NCBI GenBank assembly: GCA_037954665.1
Contig: JBBMOL010000021.1
Coordinates: 7,192,001 to 7,256,000, forward strand
Reading direction: 5' to 3'
Length of the DNA: 64,000 nt
Source of the DNA: Laguncularia racemosa
Taxonomy: Eukaryota > Streptophyta > Magnoliopsida > Myrtales > Combretaceae
Positions 26,011 through 35,995 of this stretch are shown in pieces (the stretch's first letter is position 1; every line of letters starts with the position of its first letter). The translations under genes and the position numbers were made by a program. The notes under the pieces are model-generated. The model saw nothing but the letters and a program-made list of their open reading frames with translations. It made no database searches and had not been told where the DNA came from.

Positions 26011-29000
26011 ATGGGCGAAGCCTCAACAGATAAATCAACAGGTTGTGGCTTGCTAAATGCGGTATTTGGACGACGTACGTTTTGGCCTAGAAGAAGCACA
26101 TCTACAGGTTCCCTCTCGACTCCTCATGCTGGCAATCATGCCATTAAAACGCCAACTACGCCCACCAGAAGGCAGCGAGGCAGCGACGATGAGGCGGCCT
26201 TCCTCGAATTCTCATCTAAAGGATTCGAACGCCTTCCTAGACCAGCCAGAGCGGCGAATCCATACATGGCCCCTCCTAGCACATACCACCAAAACCAAGT
26301 AGCTCCTAAGGAGCGTGGCGGGGTGGCAGCATCCGCACCGGCCTCCTGGAGACCTCCTCCGAATCACGGGTACGGTAACCAAGTTAAGACGGTGCCCAGG
26401 GAGGCGATTGGGATATCTGGAGAGCTCGAAAGCATGATCGCGGATCATCAGAAGTCTAGGGGAAGTAATACACTCGTTAGGGCATCATCTGGCAATGTAA
26501 TGTTATTTGGCAATTTAGGTAACTTGAGACAGCCAGGACAGGGTCATGTAGATCCAACTACTCCATATGACTACCCTCAAAAATCCACAAGGTCGGTTGC
26601 TTCTAGTCCCAATGGAAAATACACGAATAGTGCAAGGGCAGGTACGGTCAAGGCGCCTAGGAATGAACCGCAATCGAACGAAGCATCATCCGCCACTCCT
26701 CCAGCATCGTTTTGTCGTGCTTTGTCGACACGGATGGATCCCGAAACATTGAAGATCATGGGCAATGAAGATTATAAGAATGGCAGATTTGCAGAAGCAT
26801 TGGCTCTATACGACGCAGCGATTTCAATTGACCCGAACAAGGCTTCGTATCGAAGCAACAAGAGCGCGGCATTAACTGCCTTAGGGAGGCTACTGGAGGC
26901 AGTTTTCGAATGTAAAGAAGCCATCAGGATTGACCCCCATTACCAGAGAGCTCATAATCGCTTGGCAACTTTATATCTAAGGTAGAATATAAAATGCCTG
27001 TAACGTCAATATGTTTCCGAAAGCACTAGTAATCTTCTATATTTATATATATATAATCGGATGAAATTCTGAGTGCAATAATTTCTTCTAATTGCGGACA
27101 TTGATTTTATGGTACTGTTTTGTGCGTAGATTAGGGGAAGCAGAGAAGGCAATATATCATTATAAACAAGCAGGGCCTGAAGCTGATCCTGATGACATTG
27201 CGAAGGCTAAAAATCTCCAAGTACTTCTCCAAAAATGTACGGACGCTCGCAAGGTCAGAGATTGGAACACTTCGATCAGAGAAAGTAGTCGTGCCATATC
27301 CTCAGGTGCAGACTCTGCCCCACAGGTAACCCTAACCCATCCAACATCTCAACCTTATTTCGTATTGTTTAGAAACACGTATCGCGGGTGCATCACCAAA
27401 CCCTGGACATATATCAAAATTTACCCTAAATATGACGAATACACTTTGGCATTCTTCTTTTTTGATGTCATATGAGAAGATATTTGCACTGCAAGCGGAG
27501 GCCTTTTTGAAACTCCACAGACATCAAGATGCGGATGAAGCACTATCAAAGGGTCCGAATTTTGACGTTGACTCCTGTACTAAATTCCTAGGTCCTATTG
27601 GTAACGCCAATTTGCTTGTCGTCAGAGCCCAGGTTGACATGGCTGCCGGCAGGTTAGTATGTTTCTTTCCGTTTCCCTCCAACTTGATGTTGTAGTTTTG
27701 GATACATAATTGTACAATAATACTCATTACAAATATTTTAAATTCATAGATCCTGGTATTTTTATTCATTTTACATTTGGATAGCAAATTCCGGTTAAAC
27801 GTTAATAGAAACCTGAAAAGAAAAACGTAGCACGTAATGACTTTTAAATTCAATCGAAATGAAGTTGGCATGACGTAGAGTGGACGTATGCATATGAACG
27901 GGAAGAAAGAGAAAGGATGGAATTCCTGGGATAACTCGATGAGAAGTTAATGTTAAATAAATCAAAAGTCCAATGTTGTTGGACAAAGGAGACCGACAAA
28001 TAGAGATTTGAGCTGCCAAACACCTATATCTACCTAATAAATAACTCCAACTCTCCAAAACGCGTATTAGATGATTGGCTTTGGATTTAAGTGCTCGACA
28101 ACTATCTTACAAAGTCAAAATTAGGTTTTTGTTTAATCTCGCTTTTACATTGTATATACAAAGACACCGCAAAACAAATTTTATTTCTCATAGAAGTTTT
28201 CAAAAGTTTGTAAAACCTCATAAAAACTTAACAAGTTTACTGTAATTTGTAAAATTTCTAACTTAGATGATGAGTTGGTATTTAAATCTAATTATAATGG
28301 TATTAACATAAGGAGCAGCTTTTCTCATCCGTTTAACAACATAATGAACAGATTCGAGGATGCCATGGAGGCGGTTCAACGAGCAGGTCGACTCGATTCA
28401 ACAAATAGAGAAGTAAATATGGTAATGAAGAGGGCACGAGCCGTAGTAATGGCACGAGCGAAGGGAAATGAGCTCTTTAAGGCATCAAGATTTACAGAAG
28501 CTTGTGTAGCATATGGAGAAGGACTTGAACACGATCCATTTAACTCGGTTTTGTTTTGTAATCGAGCTGCTTGCCGAACCAAACTTAGGCAATATGAAAA
28601 AGCCATTGAAGATTGCACTCATGCCCTCAATGTGCGCCCATCTTATAGCAAGGCAAGACTAAGAAGAGCAGATTGCTACGCAAAGGTATCTAATTAATTT
28701 GCATGGTTCCAACTATTTTTCTAACTAAAATTAGAGGAATAATAAAGTAAATATATTAGTTTAAGCATTTCTTTTTAAAAATTTATATGTTTTTGGTATA
28801 TAAATTCATCTCAATTGTTTTGCATATCAATGTCTAGAGTCTCACATATGGTCCACTAGGATATCTAAGATCAATATGGATAAGTGGAATCATCTGATGA
28901 TGCATTTTAGATCTAAGGAATCCAATTAAAATAAGGTGTTTGATTTTCTTATCTTTGTTACAACAAGAGTAATAATTATTTATACATGTAACAATATAGT

Positions 29001-29535
29001 AAAAATACTATATTTATTGTAATTACTACTACTTTTAGTATTTAGTAAAAATACTAAAATCGAAAAATTATAAGTACTACTACTTTTTGGTGGTAGCTAA
29101 TTAACCATTATAGAAAATAGTTTTCTCATTTTTCTATTACCATTTTAAATAATTGCTAATCACCACCACTAATAATGGCCGAATAGCTTCCTCCTGAATC
29201 ATCATAATTTAGTATTGCAAGCTAAATAGTATTTGAAACCCCTTAAAACTACTATTATAACATTTAACAACCGCAAAACTTTAACCGTAATAAATATAAA
29301 ATGATGTTTGAAAATGGTTTAATACGTGTATCTCATTGACTCGTAGTTGGAAAAATGGGAAGCTTCATTACAAGATTATGATGTACTAAGAAACGAAACA
29401 CCGGAAGACGAAGAGGTTATCCGGGCCTTGTCCGAGGTCCAGGCCCAACTAAAGAGACACCAACCTGAAAATGGAAGAATGGCAAGACCCCCCGATACGG
29501 TTCCTATTTCGAGCAAAGCGCAAAGTCGGCAGTAA
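26011..29535 (+). CDS. TTL/TPR14-like TPR protein (TTL family), five exons, C-terminal thioredoxin-like domain lost
   Basis: The exons join in frame at GT-AG sites: 26011-26981, 27130-27325, 27480-27652, 28352-28685 and 29347-29535. The total is 1863 nt, or 620 codons plus TAA. The start is the first ATG of the long first exon, giving MGEAS, a fit to an N-myristoylation motif. Residues 12-34 hold a Cys/Arg/Trp-rich block (FGRRTFWPRR) that I recall from this subgroup. Residues ~40-240 look disordered. TPR units start at M242 (ETLKIMGNEDYKNGRFAEAL) and run to ~324. A family-typical linker follows (KCTDARKVRDWN). A second TPR block in exons 4-5 includes AKGNELFKASRFTEAC and EKWEASLQDYD. Known relatives (TTL1-4, TPR13/14) act as TPR scaffolds or co-chaperones in brassinosteroid and stress pathways and end in a thioredoxin-like domain. 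Here a TAA cuts the protein just where that domain should begin. The family and exon structure are well supported; the exact orthologue is inferred. Whether the truncated protein is functional is unknown. Confidence 0.9.
26982..27129 (+). other. Intron 1 of the TTL-like gene
   Basis: The donor is AAG|GTAGAA and the acceptor is TGCGTAG|ATTAGG. The intron splits an Arg codon (AG+A), so the protein reads LYLR then LGEAEKAIYHY. This restores the family pattern directly after the second N-terminal TPR. Length is 148 bp. Confidence 0.85.
27326..27479 (+). other. Intron 2 of the TTL-like gene
   Basis: The donor is CCACAG|GTAACC and the acceptor is GAGAAG|ATATTT, phase 0. The protein continues from GADSAPQ into IFALQAEAFLKLHRHQ, a junction typical of the family. 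Length is 154 bp. Confidence 0.85.
27653..28351 (+). other. Intron 3 of the TTL-like gene
   Basis: The donor is GGCAG|GTTAGT and the acceptor is GAACAG|ATTCGA. An Arg codon is split, so MAAGR joins FEDAMEAVQRAG. Length is 699 bp. The intron is AT-rich and I recognise no repeat or coding sequence in it. Confidence 0.8.
28686..29346 (+). other. Intron 4 of the TTL-like gene
   Basis: The donor is GCAAAG|GTATCT and the acceptor is TCGTAG|TTGGAA, phase 0. DCYAK joins LEKWEASLQDYD, a hallmark junction of TTL proteins. Length is 661 bp. It contains short inverted AT-rich motifs around 29030-29060 but nothing I can name. Confidence 0.8.
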
Positions 29536-29862
29536 TCCACATCACCGGGCAACCTTTTGAGGTGCCTCCAGCACTTTTTAATTCTTTTTTCCCTTTTCTT
29601 ACATATTAGCATTTATTTAACTAAAAACTTTACTATAAATATCAGATGGAAATTGAAGATCATACTGATAGAGTACAATCCAGAGGCATTACTCCTCTAC
29701 CCGTATTCAGAATATGCGACCAGTAGCTCAAAGGTGAAAGCTACCGTGGGAGGAGAACTAGGAATTGCGAGAAGAGCTCATGGAATCACCTCAGAAGTTG
29801 AAGAAAGAAGCCAACAGGACGACAAGAGGCCTAAAGAGCATGAAGAGCAGACCGTATGGTAG
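29536..29862 (+). pseudogene. Eroded thioredoxin-like domain remains downstream of the TTL-like stop
   Basis: TTL proteins normally continue from the last TPR into a thioredoxin-like domain. Here the reading frame stops at TAA 29533-29535. Continuing the same frame past the stop gives STSPG, matching the family stretch around TSPG at the same spacing from the preceding Ser-Ser. In another frame, an ATG at 29646 gives MEIEDHTDRVQSRGITPLPV and then FRI, ending at TAG 29724. This resembles the family's VEIEDHP...IPxFKIY segment. The first frame then resumes with SSKVKATVGGELG, similar to the family's GSRVKE end. The evidence is therefore one nonsense codon plus at least two frame changes. The similarity is to remembered family sequence and was not computed. 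A spliced alternative using the CAG at 29643-29645 as acceptor cannot be excluded. Confidence 0.5.
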
Positions 29863-30972
29863 TAGCTCTTAGTGCCTTAAAAGTGAACATAAATAGGGTG
29901 TTGAATAGGAAATTTGTTTGGTTTAGGGGGGAGAAGATTCAAAATTAAAGAGTGATTGATGATTTCGATATTAAAAAAAAAAAAATGCAAAGCACTGGCC
30001 CGTACATTTTCTGTATAGTTGACTTGTGTGTGATTGTTTTTTTGTTCATTGTCCTCCAAACTTGGCGGATGAAAATGCAATCCATTCGGATTTTTGTTTT
30101 ATTTGTTTTAGCAAGGGACGTATTGGCTTTCAAATTTTGTTTTGTTTTGTATGGTTCCTATGTGCCTATGTGTATATATGGCATATTTGGTCTACATCTA
30201 TATAAAATAATTTTTAAAAATTATAGGTATACTTAGTATGGTGATAAGAATTTAAAACATAAAATAAAATAAAGAAATTCAATATAAATCTTAGTTACAA
30301 TTCACAATAAAAATTCTATACTTATAGTTAAATAGTCCAACTTAAGTTATTACACTAATATATAGAACTACAATATAAATAATGATACCAATTTAAAATG
30401 CATTTAAACATAAATTACTATAATAAAATATAAAACTAAAACAAATAATTAACTCCCTTTTCATCATCAAAACTACCGCTAGTTTTTCCCTTACCATAAC
30501 TATCATCATCGTCATTTTTATTGTTAATGTTAACATCATTATTAGTATTACTACTAATGATATCCAAATCTTTTTAATTCCAAGTCTTCAAAATACCAAT
30601 AGTATCTATATTTTGTGGAAGCCTAGTAGTATTTTTCAACTCAAATCAGTAAAATTAATAGATTTGAATAAAAATATACAATTTTACTAATTTTATATAT
30701 AGACTAGTGACTCTATCATGAGTCTATACGAAAATGATTTTATACTTGAATTAACTTAAAAAAACATTCTAAAATCACAAACCCATCGAATTATATAATA
30801 AAATTGCAATTTTGACAATTATAACAACAGGATTAATTGACCTTCTCACTATTATTGGTTCTATGTAATGGGATACATCAACCCTCATATGTGGATATGT
30901 GTGATTCTAGATGTGTGTGTTGGCTAGAGTCTAACTTATGTGAAATCATAACATGTTAAATAGTATTGTTTG
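29863..30972. other. Sequence downstream of the TTL-like gene
   Basis: It probably includes the 3' UTR (AATAAA-like ATAAAATAA near 30202 and 30260) and then AT-rich spacer. No further gene was seen; the small open frames at 29877-30236 overlap on both strands and match nothing I know. Confidence 0.4.
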
Positions 30973-31250
30973 TGTAGATGAGAGATTCTAACTGAGGTGG
31001 TCACATGCATGTTGCAAACAACTCTCGTGCTACACATGACTTCAAAGTAATGGTGTGGAGATGGCACGCAATGGGATGACTTGGAGAGAATAACAAAAAA
31101 GAGAAACAGATAGTCTTAGTATCTCGAATGTACAAGTGACAAACAAAAAAGCCTAAAGAAACCTTAGGCGTCAACCTTACACTTTATGCAATTGGAATCT
31201 ATAATTGCTTAGATTACTTACTTGATCTTTAAGAATAGAGACAATCCTTT
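30973..31250 (-). repeat. Left copy of ~275 bp direct repeat (LTR-like) flanking a gag relic
   Basis: It starts TGTAGATGAGAGATTCTAAC and continues GGTGGTCACATGCATGTTGC, then ...GGATGACTTGGAGAGA... and CAACCTTACACTTTATGCAATTG. It matches the copy at 32820-33095 at roughly 80-85% by eye. Identity falls away after the shared TAGAGA(C/T)AAT. On the minus strand the pair would be the 3' ends of the two LTRs. Confidence 0.6.
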
Positions 31251-31499
31251 GTGGGATAGTCCCCACTTTGAACTCTCTCATGAAATATCCTTATTAAGCC
31301 TTGATAATCCTTAGTGGGATAGTCCACCATTCTATGATACCAACAATACTTTGGATCTCGTCTTTCCTTTGTTGTAGGTTAGCATTAACTCTTGGCAACT
31401 TGACATTCTCATCTTATAGCTAACAATCAAGTATAACATGTACCTTACTCACTTGGCACAAGAATGAGGGTGCCTCTATGGTGGTCTTCACTCATTCAT

Positions 31500-32775
31500 T
31501 CCTAGGTTTCTTGCTATTTTTGGAGCTCTCATCTTAAGCTATGCTTATAAATTTAAGTCACTTATCATACCTGCTACTTTCTCCTCATTGCTTTGTAATG
31601 GAATTATTTGTCCTTTATGCATTCTCCATGAGCGTTGCAAAAGTATACAAGCCAAGGCTTTCCATGTGGATAGCATACTCAATGAACATCTCATAGATTA
31701 AGATTTGTACAAGTTCTTTCTCATCACACACATCTTGAATGTCTAAGGTACGCTCTTTACAGTGCTCTATATAATCCACTAGGTCCTCCTTCAAGTTCTG
31801 TCGAGTATTTCCCATATCTATAATCATGATTTGCTCCTAAATGGAGAAGAATTTCTCCAATAAGATCTTGCACATAGTCACTCATGAGTCTATTGATCCT
31901 GCTAAGAAATTAACATACCAAGTGTATATACCTTCTTGATTAATGACTTAGAGAACTCTATAAGCTTTAAGTCATCGTCTAACTTATATACCTCTAGAGT
32001 TTCAATAAATTTAAGTAAATATTCTTTAACAATTCCCTTTTTATCATTGAATAACATGAACTTAGGACTAACATAGTCTTTAGAGTAAGGCTTTACTACG
32101 ATACCTTAATGATAGGGGAGTTTTAGCTTTAATACTCCCATGGTTGACTTTGCACGTATCTCCTTCATGTATGTTTCTAAGTTTTCTTTTATTAGAAAGG
32201 AGGACCTTGGAGTGAATAGTGTAGGCATAATTGGTAGGGCAAGGATGGGGTTTGGGTGTGAAGTAAGCCCACCAAGTGTGACGTAAAGAGGAGCGCATGA
32301 GAATAAAGAGCCACTAGGCTAGACTCTTACATTCTCTACTTAAGGAGGTAGCTATCATGCAGCTTCTAGTGGAGGGGTTTTCTCTCTCTCTCTCTCTCTT
32401 TAAGGGATGCCATCCTCAATAGGAGGTAGGATATTGCTTGATTAAGCTGAAAGGTTAGTGCCTTGTTGCGCAACATTGGTAAGATTTGGCTAAGCCATAC
32501 CTTATTACGCTATAGCCCTGGCAACCAATCTTAGCATGAATTGAGATAGCATAGTCATGAACCGATTCAGAGCCCTCATGTTTTCTTGCATTGCTCGCAT
32601 CATTTGTGTAGGGTCTATTGGAGCCTATGGTTGTGGATTGTCCAAATTAGTGCTCTAGGGTAGTGGAAGCAGGTTTTACTTACTATGTTTAACACTAGCA
32701 TCTTACTCTTGAGAGGTAGCATCAATTGTTCTCTTCCTTGGAGGTGCCATGATTCTCTTCCTTGGAGGTGCCATG
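31500..32775 (-). pseudogene. Ty3/gypsy gag relic
   Basis: On the minus strand it starts near 32775 with MAPPRKR, tandemly duplicated (MAPPRKRIMAPPRKRT), then a stop. DPTQMMRAMQENMRALNRF follows near 32605-32550, a familiar plant gag N-terminal phrase. Further on, the open segment 31827-31615 encodes NTRQNLKEDLVDYIEHCKER and ...VCDEKELVQILIYEM, typical of the plant retrotransposon gag domain. Stops interrupt it. No protease or pol sequence was recognised on the 3' side, so the element is deleted or non-autonomous. Confidence 0.65.
32383..32400. repeat. (TC)9 microsatellite
   Basis: A short perfect TC run within the gag relic. Confidence 0.85.
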
Positions 32776-32819
32776 ACTTTGCTATCATTGTACTCGCCTC
32801 CCTAGTGAAGTCACCCAAA

Positions 32820-33095
32820 TGTAGATGAAGGATTCCAATTGCGGTGGTCACGTGCACGTTGCATACTAGTCTCGTGTCACACATGACTTCAGAACATGAT
32901 ATGGAGATAGCACACAATTGGATGACTTGGAGAGAGTAATAAGGAGAAGGAACAAGCAGTCTCAATGTTTCGAATGCACAAGTAACAAACAAGAGAGCCT
33001 AAGGAAACCCTAGGTGTCAACCTTGCAACTTATGCAATTGAGATCTATAATTGCTTGAATTGCTTGCTTAATCTTTAAGAGTAGAGATAATGCAC
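32820..33095 (-). repeat. Right copy of ~275 bp direct repeat (LTR-like) flanking a gag relic
   Basis: It starts TGTAGATGAAGGATTCCAAT and shares order and content with 30973-31250. It lies about 45 bp upstream (minus-strand sense) of the gag start-like MAPPRKR, where a 5' LTR should end. A tRNA primer-binding site was not recognised. Confidence 0.6.
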
Positions 33096-35255
33096 TAAAA
33101 TGTCATTTCTTTGATTTCTTCCAAAAATCTTAAATGAGAAGGAGTAGTAGAGTATTTATAGTCTTTTGAGCTTGATAACATCCATCCAATCACGTATGTG
33201 ATCAACAGATGAGATGAAACTTACTCAATTCATGGTTATCATAAATAAGCTTGTTGATGGGCTAAGGCCAATAATCATCCTCATGGATGCATAAGCCTAT
33301 TTGAGAAAGGTTAGATATGGATGGATTGGTCCAATGATCCCGATTCCGAGCACATCAAACTAATTCTCCCTAAGTCATTCCAAGTATGAATCATGCCCTA
33401 AGCTCCTATCATTAAGCCCAATGAGTCAAGCTCAATGATAATTTTAGCTATCTACAATTTGCATCATCTAAATTTCTAGATAAATATTTTGTTGTTGATG
33501 AATTTAGTAATTTTAAACTTATGTGATATATGATTTGGCATGCGTATGTATGTGTGGAGTGTAGATATATTGCTAGACTTTTTGTTCACCTTATTTAAGG
33601 AAACTTATGTCAATTAACTATTTAATGGAGGATTTGAAGAGAGTGTAAGATTGAGTCTTGCATATATCTGTAGAGATCAGAATATGTAGTAGAGCAATCA
33701 TGTCTTTTGAGTTTAGGGGATAATGAAATGACTTGTAAATGTAATATAAGAAAAGAATTTTTAATAAGATGTCATAAGAAAACATTTCTAATATTTAGTA
33801 GACATTTATTAATTAATATTTTGAAAATACATTTTTAATAAGTAAAACTAATAAATTTTCATGGATACTAGGTACTAAACCATGCATAACTTTTTCAAAC
33901 GGGAGGGGCCCTTATGTCCCCTTGGATCCATCCATGAATTTGATTCTTTTTGCTTGGCTCGTCTAAACAATTTAGATTTCTTTGGATCTTACCACGTCCA
34001 CGAGCTTTAATAATCATTTATGTCTAACCAAACGGCCACAGAATATACATCTTTAATTAGGAGAGAAGTGGATTCCATCTCGACTCATTATTAACCCTCT
34101 CAAGTATATCACATCATACCCAATAAGCAAATTGATATAACCTTTGGAATAGCAGCACAACCTCCAAGTATGACTATTCACAGAGAGCATAACGATTTCT
34201 AATTTAAATATTAATCACATAGGTTCACCTAGGTAAGGAACTGATGACTGACACCTAAATGTGGTATTTTCTAAAGTACCAATAATGTCCAATTACCTAT
34301 TGATTTGGCCTTCTCCATATATCACCTCGCTCAGTGATTATATGCTCTTGACACGCAATGACCCGTGCCTATGATTTGTCGAGGCACTCACTATTATGAA
34401 AGATTTTAAAATTGGGATAATTAAATCATTATCCATTGTCTTACCGCCACATGGCCTCACACCAAAGACCCAGTGTTATGTGATTTCCAAAGCATATTGT
34501 CAGTAAACTTATTCTTAAAAAGTATCTCAGAGTTTGTTCCCAAAATTTATGCTAAGTTAACAAAAGAGGTTATCCCTTTAATTAAAATTATAATTGAGAT
34601 GATTAATTTTTAAAATTAAATTTAATTAGAAGATTGGACTTTTAAAAAATTAAAATAAAAAATTAACGTTATATTAAATTATTTAAATAGATAATCTCTT
34701 TATTATTATATAAATGCCTCACATCATTTTGATTTAATAATATTATAATAGTAATATAACGGAATCTCTATTCAAATCATTTAATATAGACATTGGTTAT
34801 GAGCTAAGTTGAGTCGATAATCCAGCCCGAATTATCCTAAAATGGTTGACTTACTTGCAAACCCATCGGTTTTATGAGTTCCTATGGTGAACTAATAAAA
34901 TGTAAGGAAAAAAAAAATTAGATGTAGTTCATATATTTTGAACTCAAGAACCGGTGAGTCCAGCTGATTCAAGGTCGGTTCGAATCAGATTTTTCATCTA
35001 ATTTAGCATAATATTGACATTTAGTTTAACTGTTTGATTATCTATTCATTTAAATTTGATTCTACAAATTAATCCCTTCATTTGTAATATTCTCCCATCA
35101 CGAAAGGATCAGAAAAATCATAAATCCGGTTCAGTTTTTCAAGAGCTGTTGAAAAGATATCAGCTTCTCCATTCTGCTTTTCCCGCCAGGCAAATACAAA
35201 GGATCAATACTGTCTCGACCATCGTTTAGGAGAGAAACGTGGAAAGCTTTAAATG
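33096..35255. other. Intergenic sequence, no gene seen
   Basis: The first part may be the rest of the minus-strand LTR. Around 34040-34560 the base composition is less AT-rich (e.g. GTGCCTATGATTTGTCGAGGCACTC, which contains a short palindrome), suggesting degraded transposon sequence. No coding sequence was found. Confidence 0.4.
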
Positions 35256-35995
35256 CTTGGAACATTGTAGCACACCATTGGAGTCATTGTTGTCATGAGA
35301 TCGGGGTTGTCTTTTGATGAGAGATCAGCTCAACCTAAAGTGGCCGGTCTGTTTCTTTTCGTTGATTGATGGATCATTATCATTTTCACTTCAATAATTC
35401 ATAGACCCACTTTTGGTTTTAAATTTTAAAATCCGAATGAGGTTTTGTCCCACAAAAACCTACTTTTATAACTTTATAAATTTTTATACTTCCATTATCA
35501 AGTGCGCTCGTTATATTAATCAAGTAAAAGGAAAAATGAAAATTTTTATATCTTTACACATTTTACGAAAACATATATGTATATAGAAATCGTAAAACTT
35601 TCTTTTCTTTTCTTTTCTTTTTAACTATTAATTAGTACGCAAACATGATCTACTTTTACAAAGCTTTAAAATAACCGGAAAGACTAGCAGCTCGAATTTT
35701 GAAATTACTTCTTGGATCGGGGGAGAGGCTCTTTTAGCTTTTTGTCACTTTACCTTTTTAAGAGATTCATGGGGAAAAAGCAAATAAAATTGGAATGATT
35801 AGCCGTGGGATATTGGGAGATATGGGGGCCATTGCCTAATGGCCTTTTTCGCAATATGGGGTTTGTGTGAAGTGTGACCCTTCTTTCACCATCATGTCAT
35901 GACATGGCCCATCCTCTCCCAGAAAATGATGGTTGTCCCTCTTAATAGCTACCCAGTACACACCATTCCTAGTTAAAGGATGAGAAATTTAAGGC
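35256..35995. repeat. Copy A of a diverged ~740 bp non-coding duplication
   Basis: It shares ordered blocks with 58846-59580: ACATTGT..AGCAC, TTGATTGATG(G/T)ATCATTATC followed by TTCACTTCAAT, AAATGATGG(T/C)TG(T/G)CCCTCTTA, and GAGAAATTT(A/G)AGGCAC at the end. Total length and block spacing are alike in both copies. There is no open frame. The nature is unknown. Confidence 0.5.

Noticed and set aside
29557..29862. 101-codon + strand frame after the TTL stop, as an independent gene
   Set aside because: It opens at TTG, is in the same frame as exon 5, and contains parts resembling the family's terminal domain. It is better explained as a remnant.
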